Origin: Gammaproteobacteria bacterium
Lineage (GTDB): Bacteria > Pseudomonadota > Gammaproteobacteria > Steroidobacterales > Rariloculaceae
Direction: 5' to 3'
Assembly (NCBI GenBank): GCA_017577365.1
Contig: PKRJ01000068.1
Location: 1 to 18,064 of the forward strand
DNA length: 18,064 bases
Shown here: one piece after another, positions 1 through 6,852 of the stretch
Numbering within the stretch: the first letter of the stretch is position 1
Layout: the number at the start of each line of letters is the position of its first letter
Position numbers and translations under genes: made by a program
The notes under the pieces: generated by a model
What the model was told of the DNA's origin: nothing
The model's input: the letters and a program-made list of their open reading frames with translations, nothing else
Database searches by the model: none

Positions 1-234
1 ATCGTCGTCATCGTGATCGTCGTGATAGTGATCGTGGCCCTGTTGGCCTTGGCGGGAAGCCGCCGCAGTCGGGAGAGCCGCGAGCAGCGGCGCGTGGAGG
101 CCAGGGAGCACCGGCGAGAGGCGACGGAGCACCACCTCAGCGCCGATCGCGACGCGGCCGCCGCCGAGGAGCGCGCCGCGCGGGCCAGGCGGGAGGCCGG
201 GCCGCGCTTATTCCCGCGGCCCGGGTGCCGATGA
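1..234 (+). CDS. C-terminal part of a membrane-anchored, charged helical protein (5' end outside window)
   Basis: I do not recognise a named family. The frame is open from base 1 to a TGA at 232-234 and gives 77 residues, so the true start may lie to the left; a GTG at 13 is the first internal candidate. The visible part begins with a run of Ile/Val and Leu/Ala of about 19 residues, typical of one membrane segment. About 45 residues follow that are very rich in Arg, Glu and Ala (for example REQRRVEAREHRREA), which should form a long charged helix or coiled coil facing the cytoplasm. Third codon positions are almost all G or C, as in the real genes nearby. The end converges on hisS and overlaps its last 27 bases. 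From memory, short anchored coiled-coil proteins of this look are common in actinobacteria; that is an impression, not a match. It could also be a chance frame. Confidence 0.4.
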   Translation: MVVIVIVVIVIVALLALAGSRRSRESREQRRVEAREHRREATEHHLSADRDAAAAEERAARARREAGPRLFPRPGCR

Positions 235-1488
235 CACCCGCCGCACGAGCTCGTCGAGCTCGAGCGCCTCCTGCGGCTCGTCGGTGCGCAGCGGCTTTAG
301 GCTGTAGCGGCCCGCCGCGACCTCGTCGTCGCCGATGATCACCGCGAAGCGCGCGCCGCTGCGATCGGCTCGGCGCATCTGCGACTTGAAGCCCGCCGAC
401 GGCGCGCCGATCGAGACCGAGATGCCTGCGACCCGATCGCGCAGCGCTTCGGCGACGGCGAAGCCCGCGCGGCGTGCCGCGTCGCCCGCGCTGACGATGA
501 ACACGTCGGGCCCGGCGGGCGGCGGCACGGCCTCGTCGAGACGCATCAGCTCGACGACGCGCTCGACGCCGAGCGCCCAGCCCACGGCCGGCGTGGGCCT
601 GCCGCCGAGCTGCTCGACGAGCCCATCGTAGCGGCCGCCGGCGCAGATCGCGCTCTGCGCGCCGAGCCGGTCCGTGACCCACTCGAAGACCGTCCGCGTG
701 TAGTAATCGAGCCCGCGCACGAGCCGCGGGTCGACCTCGTACTCGATCCCGGCGTCCTCGAGCAGCCGCCTCAGCCGCTCGAAGTGCTCGCGCGACCCCT
801 CGTCGAGGTACTCGGTGATGACCGGCGCGTTCCGGATGAGTTCCTGCATCTCGGGGTTCTTGCTGTCGAGAATGCGCAGCGGATTGCGCTCGAGCCGGCG
901 GCGGCTGTCCTCGTCGAGCCGCTCGTAATGCGCCGAGAAGTAGCGGACCAAGACCTCCTTGTAGCCCGCGCGGGATTCCGGCGTGCCGATCGAGTTGATG
1001 AGCAGCTTCGTAGGCCGAACGCCGAGCGCCCGCCAAAGCCGCGCCGACATCACGATCAGCTCGGCGTCGATCTCCGGCTCCTCGAAGCCGAGCGCCTCGA
1101 CGGAGAGCTGGTGGAACTGGCGGTACCGGCCCTTCTGCGGCTTCTCGCGCCGGAACATCGGACCGCTCGTCCAGAGCTTCTGCTGCTGATTGTGCAGCAG
1201 GCCGTGCGTCAGGCACGCGCGGACGATGCCGGCCGTCGCCTCGGGCCGCAGCGTGACGCTGTCGCCGCCGCGATCCTCGAACGTGTACATCTCCTTCTCG
1301 ACGATGTCCGTGAGCTCGCCGATCGAGCGGCGAAAGAGCTCGGTGCGCTCGAGCACCGGAATACGGATTCGCCGGTAGTCGTAAGCCTTGAACAGACGCG
1401 CGGCCTCGGTCTCGAGACGCTCCCACAGCGCCTCGTCCTCGGGCAAAACGTCGTTCATGCCCCGAACGGGGCTCAAAGGAGCAGCCAT
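208..1488 (-). CDS. hisS: Histidyl-tRNA synthetase
   Basis: This cytoplasmic class II aminoacyl-tRNA synthetase activates histidine with ATP and charges tRNA-His. The 426-residue product matches the usual length of bacterial HisRS (about 424). The N-terminus has the family's RGMNDVLPED (residues 9-18). Motif 2 is around residues 106-125 (TSGPMFRREKPQKGRYRQFH). The histidine-binding HisA segment is LVRGLDYYTRTVFEW (256-270), AGGRYDGL is at 283-290, and motif 3 is GWALGVERV (303-311). The C-terminal part (about 325-420) is the anticodon-binding domain. The ATG at 1486-1488 is supported by a GGAGGA ribosome site about 10 bases upstream, lying over the end of rodZ. It is the last gene of the ndk-rlmN-pilW-rodZ-hisS operon, 6 bases after rodZ. 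In many gammaproteobacteria ispG lies between rodZ and hisS, and it is absent here. Confidence 0.98.
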   Translation of the reverse strand: MAAPLSPVRGMNDVLPEDEALWERLETEAARLFKAYDYRRIRIPVLERTELFRRSIGELTDIVEKEMYTFEDRGGDSVTLRPEATAGIVRACLTHGLLHNQQQKLWTSGPMFRREKPQKGRYRQFHQLSVEALGFEEPEIDAELIVMSARLWRALGVRPTKLLINSIGTPESRAGYKEVLVRYFSAHYERLDEDSRRRLERNPLRILDSKNPEMQELIRNAPVITEYLDEGSREHFERLRRLLEDAGIEYEVDPRLVRGLDYYTRTVFEWVTDRLGAQSAICAGGRYDGLVEQLGGRPTPAVGWALGVERVVELMRLDEAVPPPAGPDVFIVSAGDAARRAGFAVAEALRDRVAGISVSIGAPSAGFKSQMRRADRSGARFAVIIGDDEVAAGRYSLKPLRTDEPQEALELDELVRRVSSAPGPRE

Positions 1489-1494
1489 CGAGCT

Positions 1495-2478
1495 TCAATC
1501 CTCCGGCGGCGAGAGTGTGAAAACGGCCAGCGAGCCGCGTCGGCTTCCCGGCGGATACGCGAACGGCTCGCCGTTGACCTTGATCGAGACGCCGTCGGCG
1601 TTGCCGAGCCGCACCGACACGTCGCCGTCGGTCGCGATACGCTCCTCTCGGCCCGCGGTTATGGTCCCATAAAGGAGCCGCTCGCCGCTCGCGGTCGTGA
1701 TCTCCGCCCACGAATCCTGCTCGAAGCGGAGCTCGATCTCGAGCGCGGCGCTCGCGGATTCCACGGCCGTGGCCGGCGTCTCGCCGCCGTCCGGCGCGGC
1801 ATCGGGCGACAACGAGACATCATCGGAGACCGCGGAGATCGATTCCGGCGAGGTCTGGTCATTCGCGGCGCCGACGATAGGCTCCGAGCCCGAAACGGGC
1901 TGAAACGACACCGCGGCGGCTTGCGGCAATGCGTTCCCGGACACGTCGGCGGCTTGCGGCGATACGTTCCCGAGGGCGGGCGTGGCGCTTTCGGTGTCGG
2001 CAACCCTGCCGCTCTCGCCGAGACCGGCCGTCGACTCCCTCACAATGCGTTGCGCAAGCGAGTCGTCGTCGAGCTGCCACCAGACGATCGCGCCGACGGC
2101 GACGACGAGCGCGGCGACCACGAGGGGCAACAGCGCGGCCGGCTTCTCCTCGTCCTCGACGGGGCGCCGCCCCTTGAGCTCGGGCTCTCGATTCGAGATC
2201 CGCTCGCTCAACGCATCGAGCAGCGGCAGCGGATCGAGACCGAGCAGCTCGCAGTAGAGCTTCAGATAGCCTTTGACGAAAACGGGCGCGCTGATCTCGT
2301 CGAAGCGTTCGTCCTCGAGCGCGGCGAGAAACCTCGTCTCGATGCGCAAGAGCTCGGACGCTTCCTCGAGCGTGACGCCGCGCTCCTTGCGAGCGGAGCG
2401 CAAGGTCTCGCCGATCCCGAGCGCGGCGGCCGCCGGCTCCTCGGCGTTCTCCGGCGATGCGAGACGATCATCGTCCAT
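1495..2478 (-). CDS. rodZ: RodZ-like cell-shape protein (HTH, membrane segment, DUF4115)
   Basis: RodZ links the MreB cytoskeleton to the elongasome and helps keep rods rod-shaped. The 327-residue product has the full family layout. A cytoplasmic helix-turn-helix of the HTH_25 type spans about residues 22-90 (GIGETLRSARKERGVTLEEA near its start). A single membrane segment lies at about 115-135. A low-complexity Ser/Ala/Pro-rich periplasmic linker runs from about 140 to 240. A C-terminal beta domain (DUF4115) spans about 245-322 and contains LRFEQDSWAEI and VSIKVNGE. The ATG overlaps the end of pilW by 11 bases, and hisS starts 6 bases after the stop, so the genes are translationally close. 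The linker contains an 11-residue near-duplication encoded by a 33-base tandem repeat at about 1915-1972. Confidence 0.9.
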   Translation of the reverse strand: MDDDRLASPENAEEPAAAALGIGETLRSARKERGVTLEEASELLRIETRFLAALEDERFDEISAPVFVKGYLKLYCELLGLDPLPLLDALSERISNREPELKGRRPVEDEEKPAALLPLVVAALVVAVGAIVWWQLDDDSLAQRIVRESTAGLGESGRVADTESATPALGNVSPQAADVSGNALPQAAAVSFQPVSGSEPIVGAANDQTSPESISAVSDDVSLSPDAAPDGGETPATAVESASAALEIELRFEQDSWAEITTASGERLLYGTITAGREERIATDGDVSVRLGNADGVSIKVNGEPFAYPPGSRRGSLAVFTLSPPED

Positions 2479-3238
2479 TGGCTTCGAGCTGCTCGAGCTC
2501 CGCGATCTCGGGTGCGCGAGGGAACTCTTCGCGCAGCCGACGTGCGCAGCGGTCGGCGGCCGCGCGATCGCCGAGCGCCCTCTCGATATCGAAGCACATC
2601 AGCAACACCGACGGCGTGGCCGGCCGAACCTCGAGCAAGCGCTGCAAGAACGCGCGCGCCTGCAAATAGTTCTGCTCTCGATACGAGAGATCGAGCAAGC
2701 CGGCGAGCGCGTCCGGAAACTCCGGGTTGCGGGCGAGCGCATCGCGGAAGTACTTCTCGGCGTTCTCGACGTCGCCGGCCGTGAGCGCGCAAGTGCCGGC
2801 ATTCGCGAGCGCCGCGGCGGGCGTCGGGTACGACGGATTCGACGCGGCTCGGACGAAATACGGCTCCGCATCCTTCCAACGATTGCGCCGGCAGAGGAAG
2901 ACGGCGTAGCTGTTCGCGATCGTCGGATCCGACGGCGCGAGCCGGACGGCGCGCGAATGATGCTCCTCGGCCTCGTTGACGTTGCCGAGCTGATCGTAAG
3001 CGAGCGCGAGCGCGCTATGGGCCGCAGCGAGCCGCGGATCGATTCTGATCGCTCGCTGGAGATTCTCGACGGCGAGCTCGGGTCGGCCCTGACGGAGATA
3101 GCCGATGCCGAGATTCAGATTGGCCTGCGCCGCCTCGGTCGGCGACGCGACTCGGTTGGATCCGCCGCAGGCGGCGAGCAGCACACAAGCGGCCGCAAGC
3201 GCAAACATCGAGCGCCAGTTCGTTCCCACGGCTTCCAT
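2468..3238 (-). CDS. pilW: Type IV pilus biogenesis/stability lipoprotein PilW (PilF), TPR protein
   Basis: PilW/PilF is an outer-membrane lipoprotein pilotin that helps the PilQ secretin assemble. The 256-residue product starts with a short basic segment, a hydrophobic stretch and a lipobox ending in LAAC, giving a lipidated Cys at residue 24. Tandem TPR repeats then fill most of the chain (for example NLGIGYLRQGRPELAVENLQ and LALAYDQLGNVNEAEEH). I chose the ATG at 3238. It lies 22 bases after the rlmN stop, has GGAG about 10 bases upstream, and gives a normal lipoprotein signal peptide. An upstream start at 3289 would overlap rlmN by 29 bases and add 17 residues with no role in the signal. 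An ATG at 3208 is a shorter alternative. The position between rlmN and rodZ is the same as for pilF in Pseudomonas, which supports the name. Confidence 0.9.
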   Translation of the reverse strand: MEAVGTNWRSMFALAAACVLLAACGGSNRVASPTEAAQANLNLGIGYLRQGRPELAVENLQRAIRIDPRLAAAHSALALAYDQLGNVNEAEEHHSRAVRLAPSDPTIANSYAVFLCRRNRWKDAEPYFVRAASNPSYPTPAAALANAGTCALTAGDVENAEKYFRDALARNPEFPDALAGLLDLSYREQNYLQARAFLQRLLEVRPATPSVLLMCFDIERALGDRAAADRCARRLREEFPRAPEIAELEQLEANGR

Positions 3239-3260
3239 CGACGGTCGACTCCGGAAGGTA

Positions 3261-4361
3261 TCAGCCCAGCTTCTCAGCCAGCCGGACACGTCGGCGATCG
3301 CTCACGCGGCCCGCGAGCTGGCCGCACGCCGCCGCGATATCGTCGCCGCGCGGGCGTCGGATCGTCGCCACGATGCCGGCCGAGCGCAGAGTCTGCCAGA
3401 AACGGTCGATCGCTTCAGGGGTGGAACACTCGAAACCGGCGTCCGGGAACGGATTGAACGGGATCAGATTGACCTTCGCCGGCCGGTTGCGCAGCAGCCG
3501 GACGAGCTCGCGGGCCTCGGCGGGGCCGTCGTTGACGCCGTCGAGCAGCACGTACTCGAAGGTGATCTGCCGGCTCGCGAGCCCTTCGGCATAGCGCCAG
3601 CACGCGTCCAGGAGCTCCGCGATCGGATGGACGCGGTTGATCGGCACGAGCCGGTCGCGAAGCTCGTCCGTCGGCGCATGCAGCGACACGGCGAGCGCCG
3701 TGTTGCAGTCGACCGCGAGCTTCAGGATCTGCGGCACCAGGCCCGCGGTGCTGATCGTGACGCGCCGCCTCGAAAGCCCGAACGCGAGATCGTTCAAGAG
3801 GAGCTTCGCGACCGGGACGACGTTGCGATAGTTCGCGAGCGGCTCGCCCATGCCCATGAAGACCACGTTCGTGATCTCGAGCGGTGCGATCTCGCGCCGC
3901 GCCAGCGCGATCTGCCCGACGATCTCGGCGATGGTGAGGTTGCGGTTGAACCCCTGCCGCCCGGTCGCGCAGAACGCGCAGTCGAGCGCGCAGCCCGCCT
4001 GCGACGAGATACAGAGCGTTCCGCGGTTCGGCTCGGGGATGAAGACGGTCTCGACGGCCTGGCCCGCGCCGACGTCGAGCAGCCATTTGCGCGTGCCGTC
4101 CGCCGAGCGCTGCTCGCGGATCACGCGCGGCGTCGCGAGCTCGGCGATCTCCGCGAGCCGCTCGCGGAGCTTCAGGCTGAGATCGGTCATCGCGCCGAAA
4201 TCGAGCACGCCGCGCTGGTAGACCCAGCGCATGATCTGGCGCGCGCGATACGGCTTCTCGCCGAGCGAGACGAAGAACTCGGCGAGCTGCTCCGGCGGCA
4301 AGCCGAACAGGTTCAGCTTGCCGCCGGAAACGCACTCGATGCTCAGCGGGTTCGCGGACAA
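3261..4361 (-). CDS. rlmN: Dual-specificity 23S rRNA/tRNA adenine-C2 methyltransferase RlmN
   Basis: RlmN is a radical-SAM enzyme. It methylates C2 of A2503 in 23S rRNA and of A37 in some tRNAs, which tunes translation fidelity. The 366-residue product carries the cluster motif CALDCAFC, with Cys 124, 128 and 131 binding the 4Fe-4S cluster. It also has the two catalytic cysteines expected for the ping-pong mechanism: Cys 117 in GTLCISS and Cys 346 near the C-terminus in RGDDIAAACGQL. MGMGEPLANY (169-178) is the SAM-binding GEP motif. The start is a TTG (4359-4361) with GAGG 7 bases upstream. It overlaps the end of ndk by 19 bases, and no ATG lies before residue 44, so TTG is the best choice. 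It is an Fe-S enzyme encoded next to Fe-S assembly genes. Confidence 0.96.
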   Translation of the reverse strand: MSANPLSIECVSGGKLNLFGLPPEQLAEFFVSLGEKPYRARQIMRWVYQRGVLDFGAMTDLSLKLRERLAEIAELATPRVIREQRSADGTRKWLLDVGAGQAVETVFIPEPNRGTLCISSQAGCALDCAFCATGRQGFNRNLTIAEIVGQIALARREIAPLEITNVVFMGMGEPLANYRNVVPVAKLLLNDLAFGLSRRRVTISTAGLVPQILKLAVDCNTALAVSLHAPTDELRDRLVPINRVHPIAELLDACWRYAEGLASRQITFEYVLLDGVNDGPAEARELVRLLRNRPAKVNLIPFNPFPDAGFECSTPEAIDRFWQTLRSAGIVATIRRPRGDDIAAACGQLAGRVSDRRRVRLAEKLG

Positions 4362-4774
4362 ATGTCGGCCTCGCCGAAGAAGAAGCGGATCTCCTGCGCC
4401 GCGGTCTCCGGCCCGTCGGATCCGTGCACGACGTTCTCCTCGATCGAGGTGGCGAAATCGGCGCGGATCGTGCCGGGCGCCGCGTCCTTCGGATTCGTCG
4501 CGCCCATCAGCTCGCGGTTCTTCTGGATCGCGTTCTCGCCCTCGAGCACCTGCACCATCACCGGCCCGGAGGTCATGTACTTGACGAGATCGTTGAAGAA
4601 CGGGCGCTCGCGGTGCACGGCGTAGAACGCCTCGGCCTGATCCTGACGCAGCCTCACCATCTTCGCCGCGACGATCCTCAAGCCCGCCTGCTCGAAGCGG
4701 CGATAGATCTCACCGATCAGGTTCTTGGCCACACCGTCGGGCTTGATGATGGACAGCGTACGTTCGATTGACAT
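4343..4774 (-). CDS. ndk: Nucleoside diphosphate kinase
   Basis: Ndk moves the gamma-phosphate of ATP onto nucleoside diphosphates through a phosphohistidine and so balances NTP and dNTP pools in the cytoplasm. The product is 143 residues, the same as in E. coli. It begins with ERTLSIIKPDGV and contains the active-site segment NVVHGSDGPETA with the catalytic His at 117, and it has the usual EIRFFFGEADIC end. The ATG has AAAGGTGA just upstream. It is the first gene of the ndk-rlmN-pilW-rodZ-hisS run. The 107-base gap to iscA holds an intrinsic terminator for the upstream genes, so ndk probably has its own promoter or depends on read-through. I could not see a convincing promoter there. Confidence 0.98.
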   Translation of the reverse strand: MSIERTLSIIKPDGVAKNLIGEIYRRFEQAGLRIVAAKMVRLRQDQAEAFYAVHRERPFFNDLVKYMTSGPVMVQVLEGENAIQKNRELMGATNPKDAAPGTIRADFATSIEENVVHGSDGPETAAQEIRFFFGEADICPRTR

Positions 4775-4789
4775 CGTTCACCTTTCTCG

Positions 4790-4815
4790 AAAAACGAAAA
4801 ATCCCCTGCCGGGGA
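4790..4815 (-). terminator. Intrinsic terminator after iscA
   Basis: Read on the minus strand, a compact hairpin (TCCCC, loop GGCA, GGGGA; 4802-4815) is followed directly by TTTTTCGTTTTT (4790-4801). This is the classic rho-independent form. A second, perfect 9-bp hairpin with a 3-base loop lies just upstream at 4821-4841. It would end the trmJ-iscS-iscU-like-iscA transcript. The ndk start codon lies only 15 bases beyond the T-run, so partial read-through or attenuation of ndk is also possible. Confidence 0.75.
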
Positions 4816-4881
4816 ACGGAGTCGGCGGCGGAGCCGCCGACGCAAGCTCTCGCGGCGCCGCGGGCGCTCGGCTCGAGGCGT

Positions 4882-5205
4882 TCAGATGCTAAAGCTTTCT
4901 CCGCAGCCGCACTCGCCCTTGACGTTCGGATTCCGGAACTTGAACGACTCGTTCAGTCCCTCCTTGACGAAATCCACCTCGGTGCCGTCGATCAACGGCA
5001 AGCTCTTGCTGTCGACGACGACCTTGACGTCACCTTCGTCGAAGACGACGTCGTCGGCATCGATCTCGTCCGCGTAATCGAGCTGATAGGTCCACCCGGA
5101 GCAGCCGGTGCGCTTCACGCCGATACGCAGGCCGACGCCGTGTCCGCGCTTCTCCAGATAGCTCTTCACTCGCCGAGCGGCATTCTCCGTCAACGATATC
5201 GCCAT
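4882..5205 (-). CDS. iscA: A-type iron-sulfur carrier protein IscA
   Basis: A-type carriers receive Fe-S clusters or iron and hand them to client enzymes. The 107-residue product has all three conserved cysteines of the family: Cys 35 in RTGCSGW and the C-terminal pair in GECGCGESF. The NPNVKGECGCGESF ending is typical of IscA rather than ErpA or SufA, though the three are hard to tell apart without a tree. The start has AAGGA about 8 bases upstream. It follows the IscU-like gene by 15 bases and ends just before a terminator. In a standard isc operon hscB, hscA, fdx and iscX would follow; here the next gene is ndk. Confidence 0.93.
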   Translation of the reverse strand: MAISLTENAARRVKSYLEKRGHGVGLRIGVKRTGCSGWTYQLDYADEIDADDVVFDEGDVKVVVDSKSLPLIDGTEVDFVKEGLNESFKFRNPNVKGECGCGESFSI

Positions 5206-5220
5206 AGACGTTCCTTGGTT

Positions 5221-5616
5221 TCAGCCTTCGAGCGGCTCGAGTGCCGCTTCCGTCAAACGCTCGGCGCAGGCCCGAAGGGCATCCTCGATCCTGAGCAGCT
5301 TACCGAGCTTCTCCTTCGGGACGTTCAACGCGCGCCTCGCCGCATCGACATCGAAGCTGCGTAACGCGTCGACCGGCGCCCCGCGCAGCGCTTCGGCGGC
5401 CCAGCTCGCCGCCGCGATCGTGTGCGGGCAGCCGAACGCACGGAAACGCGCCTCCCGAATCGTGCCGCCATCCGCTTGGACCTCGAACCGGATCCAGACG
5501 TTCAGCGACCGGTCCTCGGCCTCGCCGTGCGCGACGGCGCCTTCACGAGGGGCTTCGATGTTCCCGGCGCCGGCAGGCGAGTCGAAACGCCGCTCGACGT
5601 CGAAGCTGTATTCCAT
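5221..5616 (-). CDS. Degenerate IscU-like protein lacking two of three cluster-ligand cysteines
   Basis: The 131-residue product aligns with the IscU scaffold over its whole length: MEYSFDVERRFDSPAGAGNI at the start, IREARFRAFGCPHTIAAASW in the middle and RIEDALRACAERL near the end. In IscU three cysteines (E. coli 37, 63, 106) hold the nascent cluster. Only the middle one remains (Cys 63 in FGCPHT). The first region reads AHGEAED instead of ACGD and has no Cys. The third has Lys at 106 (KLGKLLRIED) where IscU has HCSILAED. The HscA-binding LPPVK motif is replaced by VPKEK (99-103). One extra Cys (117) is not at a ligand position. The frame is intact and lies between iscS and iscA with 15-base gaps, so it looks selected rather than decayed. 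It probably cannot build a normal 2Fe-2S cluster; a SufE-like sulfur acceptor for IscS is one inference. Confidence 0.85.
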   Translation of the reverse strand: MEYSFDVERRFDSPAGAGNIEAPREGAVAHGEAEDRSLNVWIRFEVQADGGTIREARFRAFGCPHTIAAASWAAEALRGAPVDALRSFDVDAARRALNVPKEKLGKLLRIEDALRACAERLTEAALEPLEG

Positions 5617-5631
5617 AAGAAGCTCAGTAGT

Positions 5632-6852
5632 TTAGCGCAAACCGCCGGGCCCTGTCGCACGGCCCGAGCGCAGCTCGCGGCACCATGCGGGTGCGCCGAG
5701 CGCGAGGCGCCGGAGCCGCGGCACGGCCTCGGCGATCAGACGGGCCGCCGTGTCGATCTCGTCCGCGGTCGTCGTCGGGCCGAAGCTGAAGCGTATCGAG
5801 GCCAAGGCCGCGGCGTCCGAGAGCCCCATCGTCGACAGCACGTGCGACGCCTCGGGGCTGTCGGCCATGCACGCCGAGCCCGCCGAGACGGCCAGGCCGC
5901 GGAGCGCGAAGCGCAGCGCCTCGCCGTCGACGCCGGGGAACGCCACGTTCAGGATATGCGGCGCGCCGCGGTCGAAATCGCCGTTCACGTGCACGTCGTC
6001 GATCTCGGCGAGCGCGTCGCGCAGCCGGCGCCTCAAGTCCGCGAGATGGGGCCCTTCGACCTCGGGATCCGCGAGCTCGAACGCCTTGCCCATGCCGGCA
6101 ATCTGATGCGTCGGCAGCGTGCCGGGCCTGAGCCCGCGCTGCTGCTCGCCGCCGTGGAGCATCGGCTCGATCGAGATCCCGGGGCGGATCCAGAGCGCCC
6201 CGACGCCTTTCGGCCCGCCGACCTTGTGCGCCGTCAGCGAGCAGAGATCGACACCGAGCGCCCGCAGATCGACCGGGATCTTCCCCACCGCCTGCGCGGC
6301 GTCGACGTGCAGCGGGATCTCGCGGGCACGGCAACGCGACGCGATCTCGGCGATTGGCTGGATCATCCCGGTCTCGTTGTTCACGTGCATGACCGAGACG
6401 AGCGCCGTGTCGGGGCGGATCGCCCGCTCGAGGGCGTCGGGATCGACGATGCCGTCCGGCCCGCACCGGACATAAGTGACCTCGGTGCCCTTCGCCTCGA
6501 GCGCACGCGCGCAGTCGAGCACCGACTTGTGCTCGATCAGGGTCGTGACCAGATGCCGTCGCGCGCGGGACGCGCCGAGCACGCCGACCAGCGCGAGGTT
6601 GTTCGCCTCGGTCGCGCCGGAAGTGAACACGAGCCCGTCCGGGTCCGCGCCGATACGCGCTGCGATCCGCACCTTCGCTTGCGCGACGATCCGTGCCGCG
6701 GCGCGGCCCAGCGCGTGCGTCGACGAAGGATTCGCGAACGCGCCGTCTTTGCCGAGGCAGCCGAGCATCTCGGCGACGACCTCCTCGCGCACGGGCGAAG
6801 TCGCGGCGTAATCGAGGTAGATCGGCGTCGCGCTTCCCGGGCGCGCGCTCAT
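5632..6852 (-). CDS. iscS: Cysteine desulfurase IscS
   Basis: IscS is a PLP enzyme that takes sulfur from L-cysteine as an enzyme-bound persulfide and passes it on for Fe-S clusters, tRNA thiolation and cofactors. The 406-residue product (E. coli 404) keeps the key residues: His 108 (LIEHKSV), Asp 184 and Gln 187 (HVDAAQA), the PLP lysine 210 (LTAHKVGGPKG) and the persulfide Cys 328 (SAGSACMADSPEASHVL). The C-terminal tail after about residue 385 is Arg/Gly-rich and not IscS-like. Its ATG overlaps the trmJ stop as ATGA, implying coupled translation. The partner downstream is a degenerate IscU, so the main sulfur acceptor here is uncertain. iscR and cysE, which often lie between trmJ and iscS, are absent. 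Confidence 0.94.
   Translation of the reverse strand: MSARPGSATPIYLDYAATSPVREEVVAEMLGCLGKDGAFANPSSTHALGRAAARIVAQAKVRIAARIGADPDGLVFTSGATEANNLALVGVLGASRARRHLVTTLIEHKSVLDCARALEAKGTEVTYVRCGPDGIVDPDALERAIRPDTALVSVMHVNNETGMIQPIAEIASRCRAREIPLHVDAAQAVGKIPVDLRALGVDLCSLTAHKVGGPKGVGALWIRPGISIEPMLHGGEQQRGLRPGTLPTHQIAGMGKAFELADPEVEGPHLADLRRRLRDALAEIDDVHVNGDFDRGAPHILNVAFPGVDGEALRFALRGLAVSAGSACMADSPEASHVLSTMGLSDAAALASIRFSFGPTTTADEIDTAARLIAEAVPRLRRLALGAPAWCRELRSGRATGPGGLR

Noticed and set aside
1..45. ATC/GTC/GTG simple-sequence run at the window start
   Set aside because: It is explained by codons for an Ile/Val-rich membrane segment rather than a microsatellite or CRISPR-like repeat.
784..2784. 666-codon plus-strand open frame antisense to hisS, rodZ and pilW
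   Set aside because: It spans three clear genes on the other strand, reads as Arg/Glu/Leu-rich low-complexity protein with no known fold, and is explained by G+C-rich codon usage.
3105..4625. 506-codon plus-strand open frame antisense to rlmN and ndk
   Set aside because: rlmN and ndk are certain from their motifs; the antisense product is charged and featureless.
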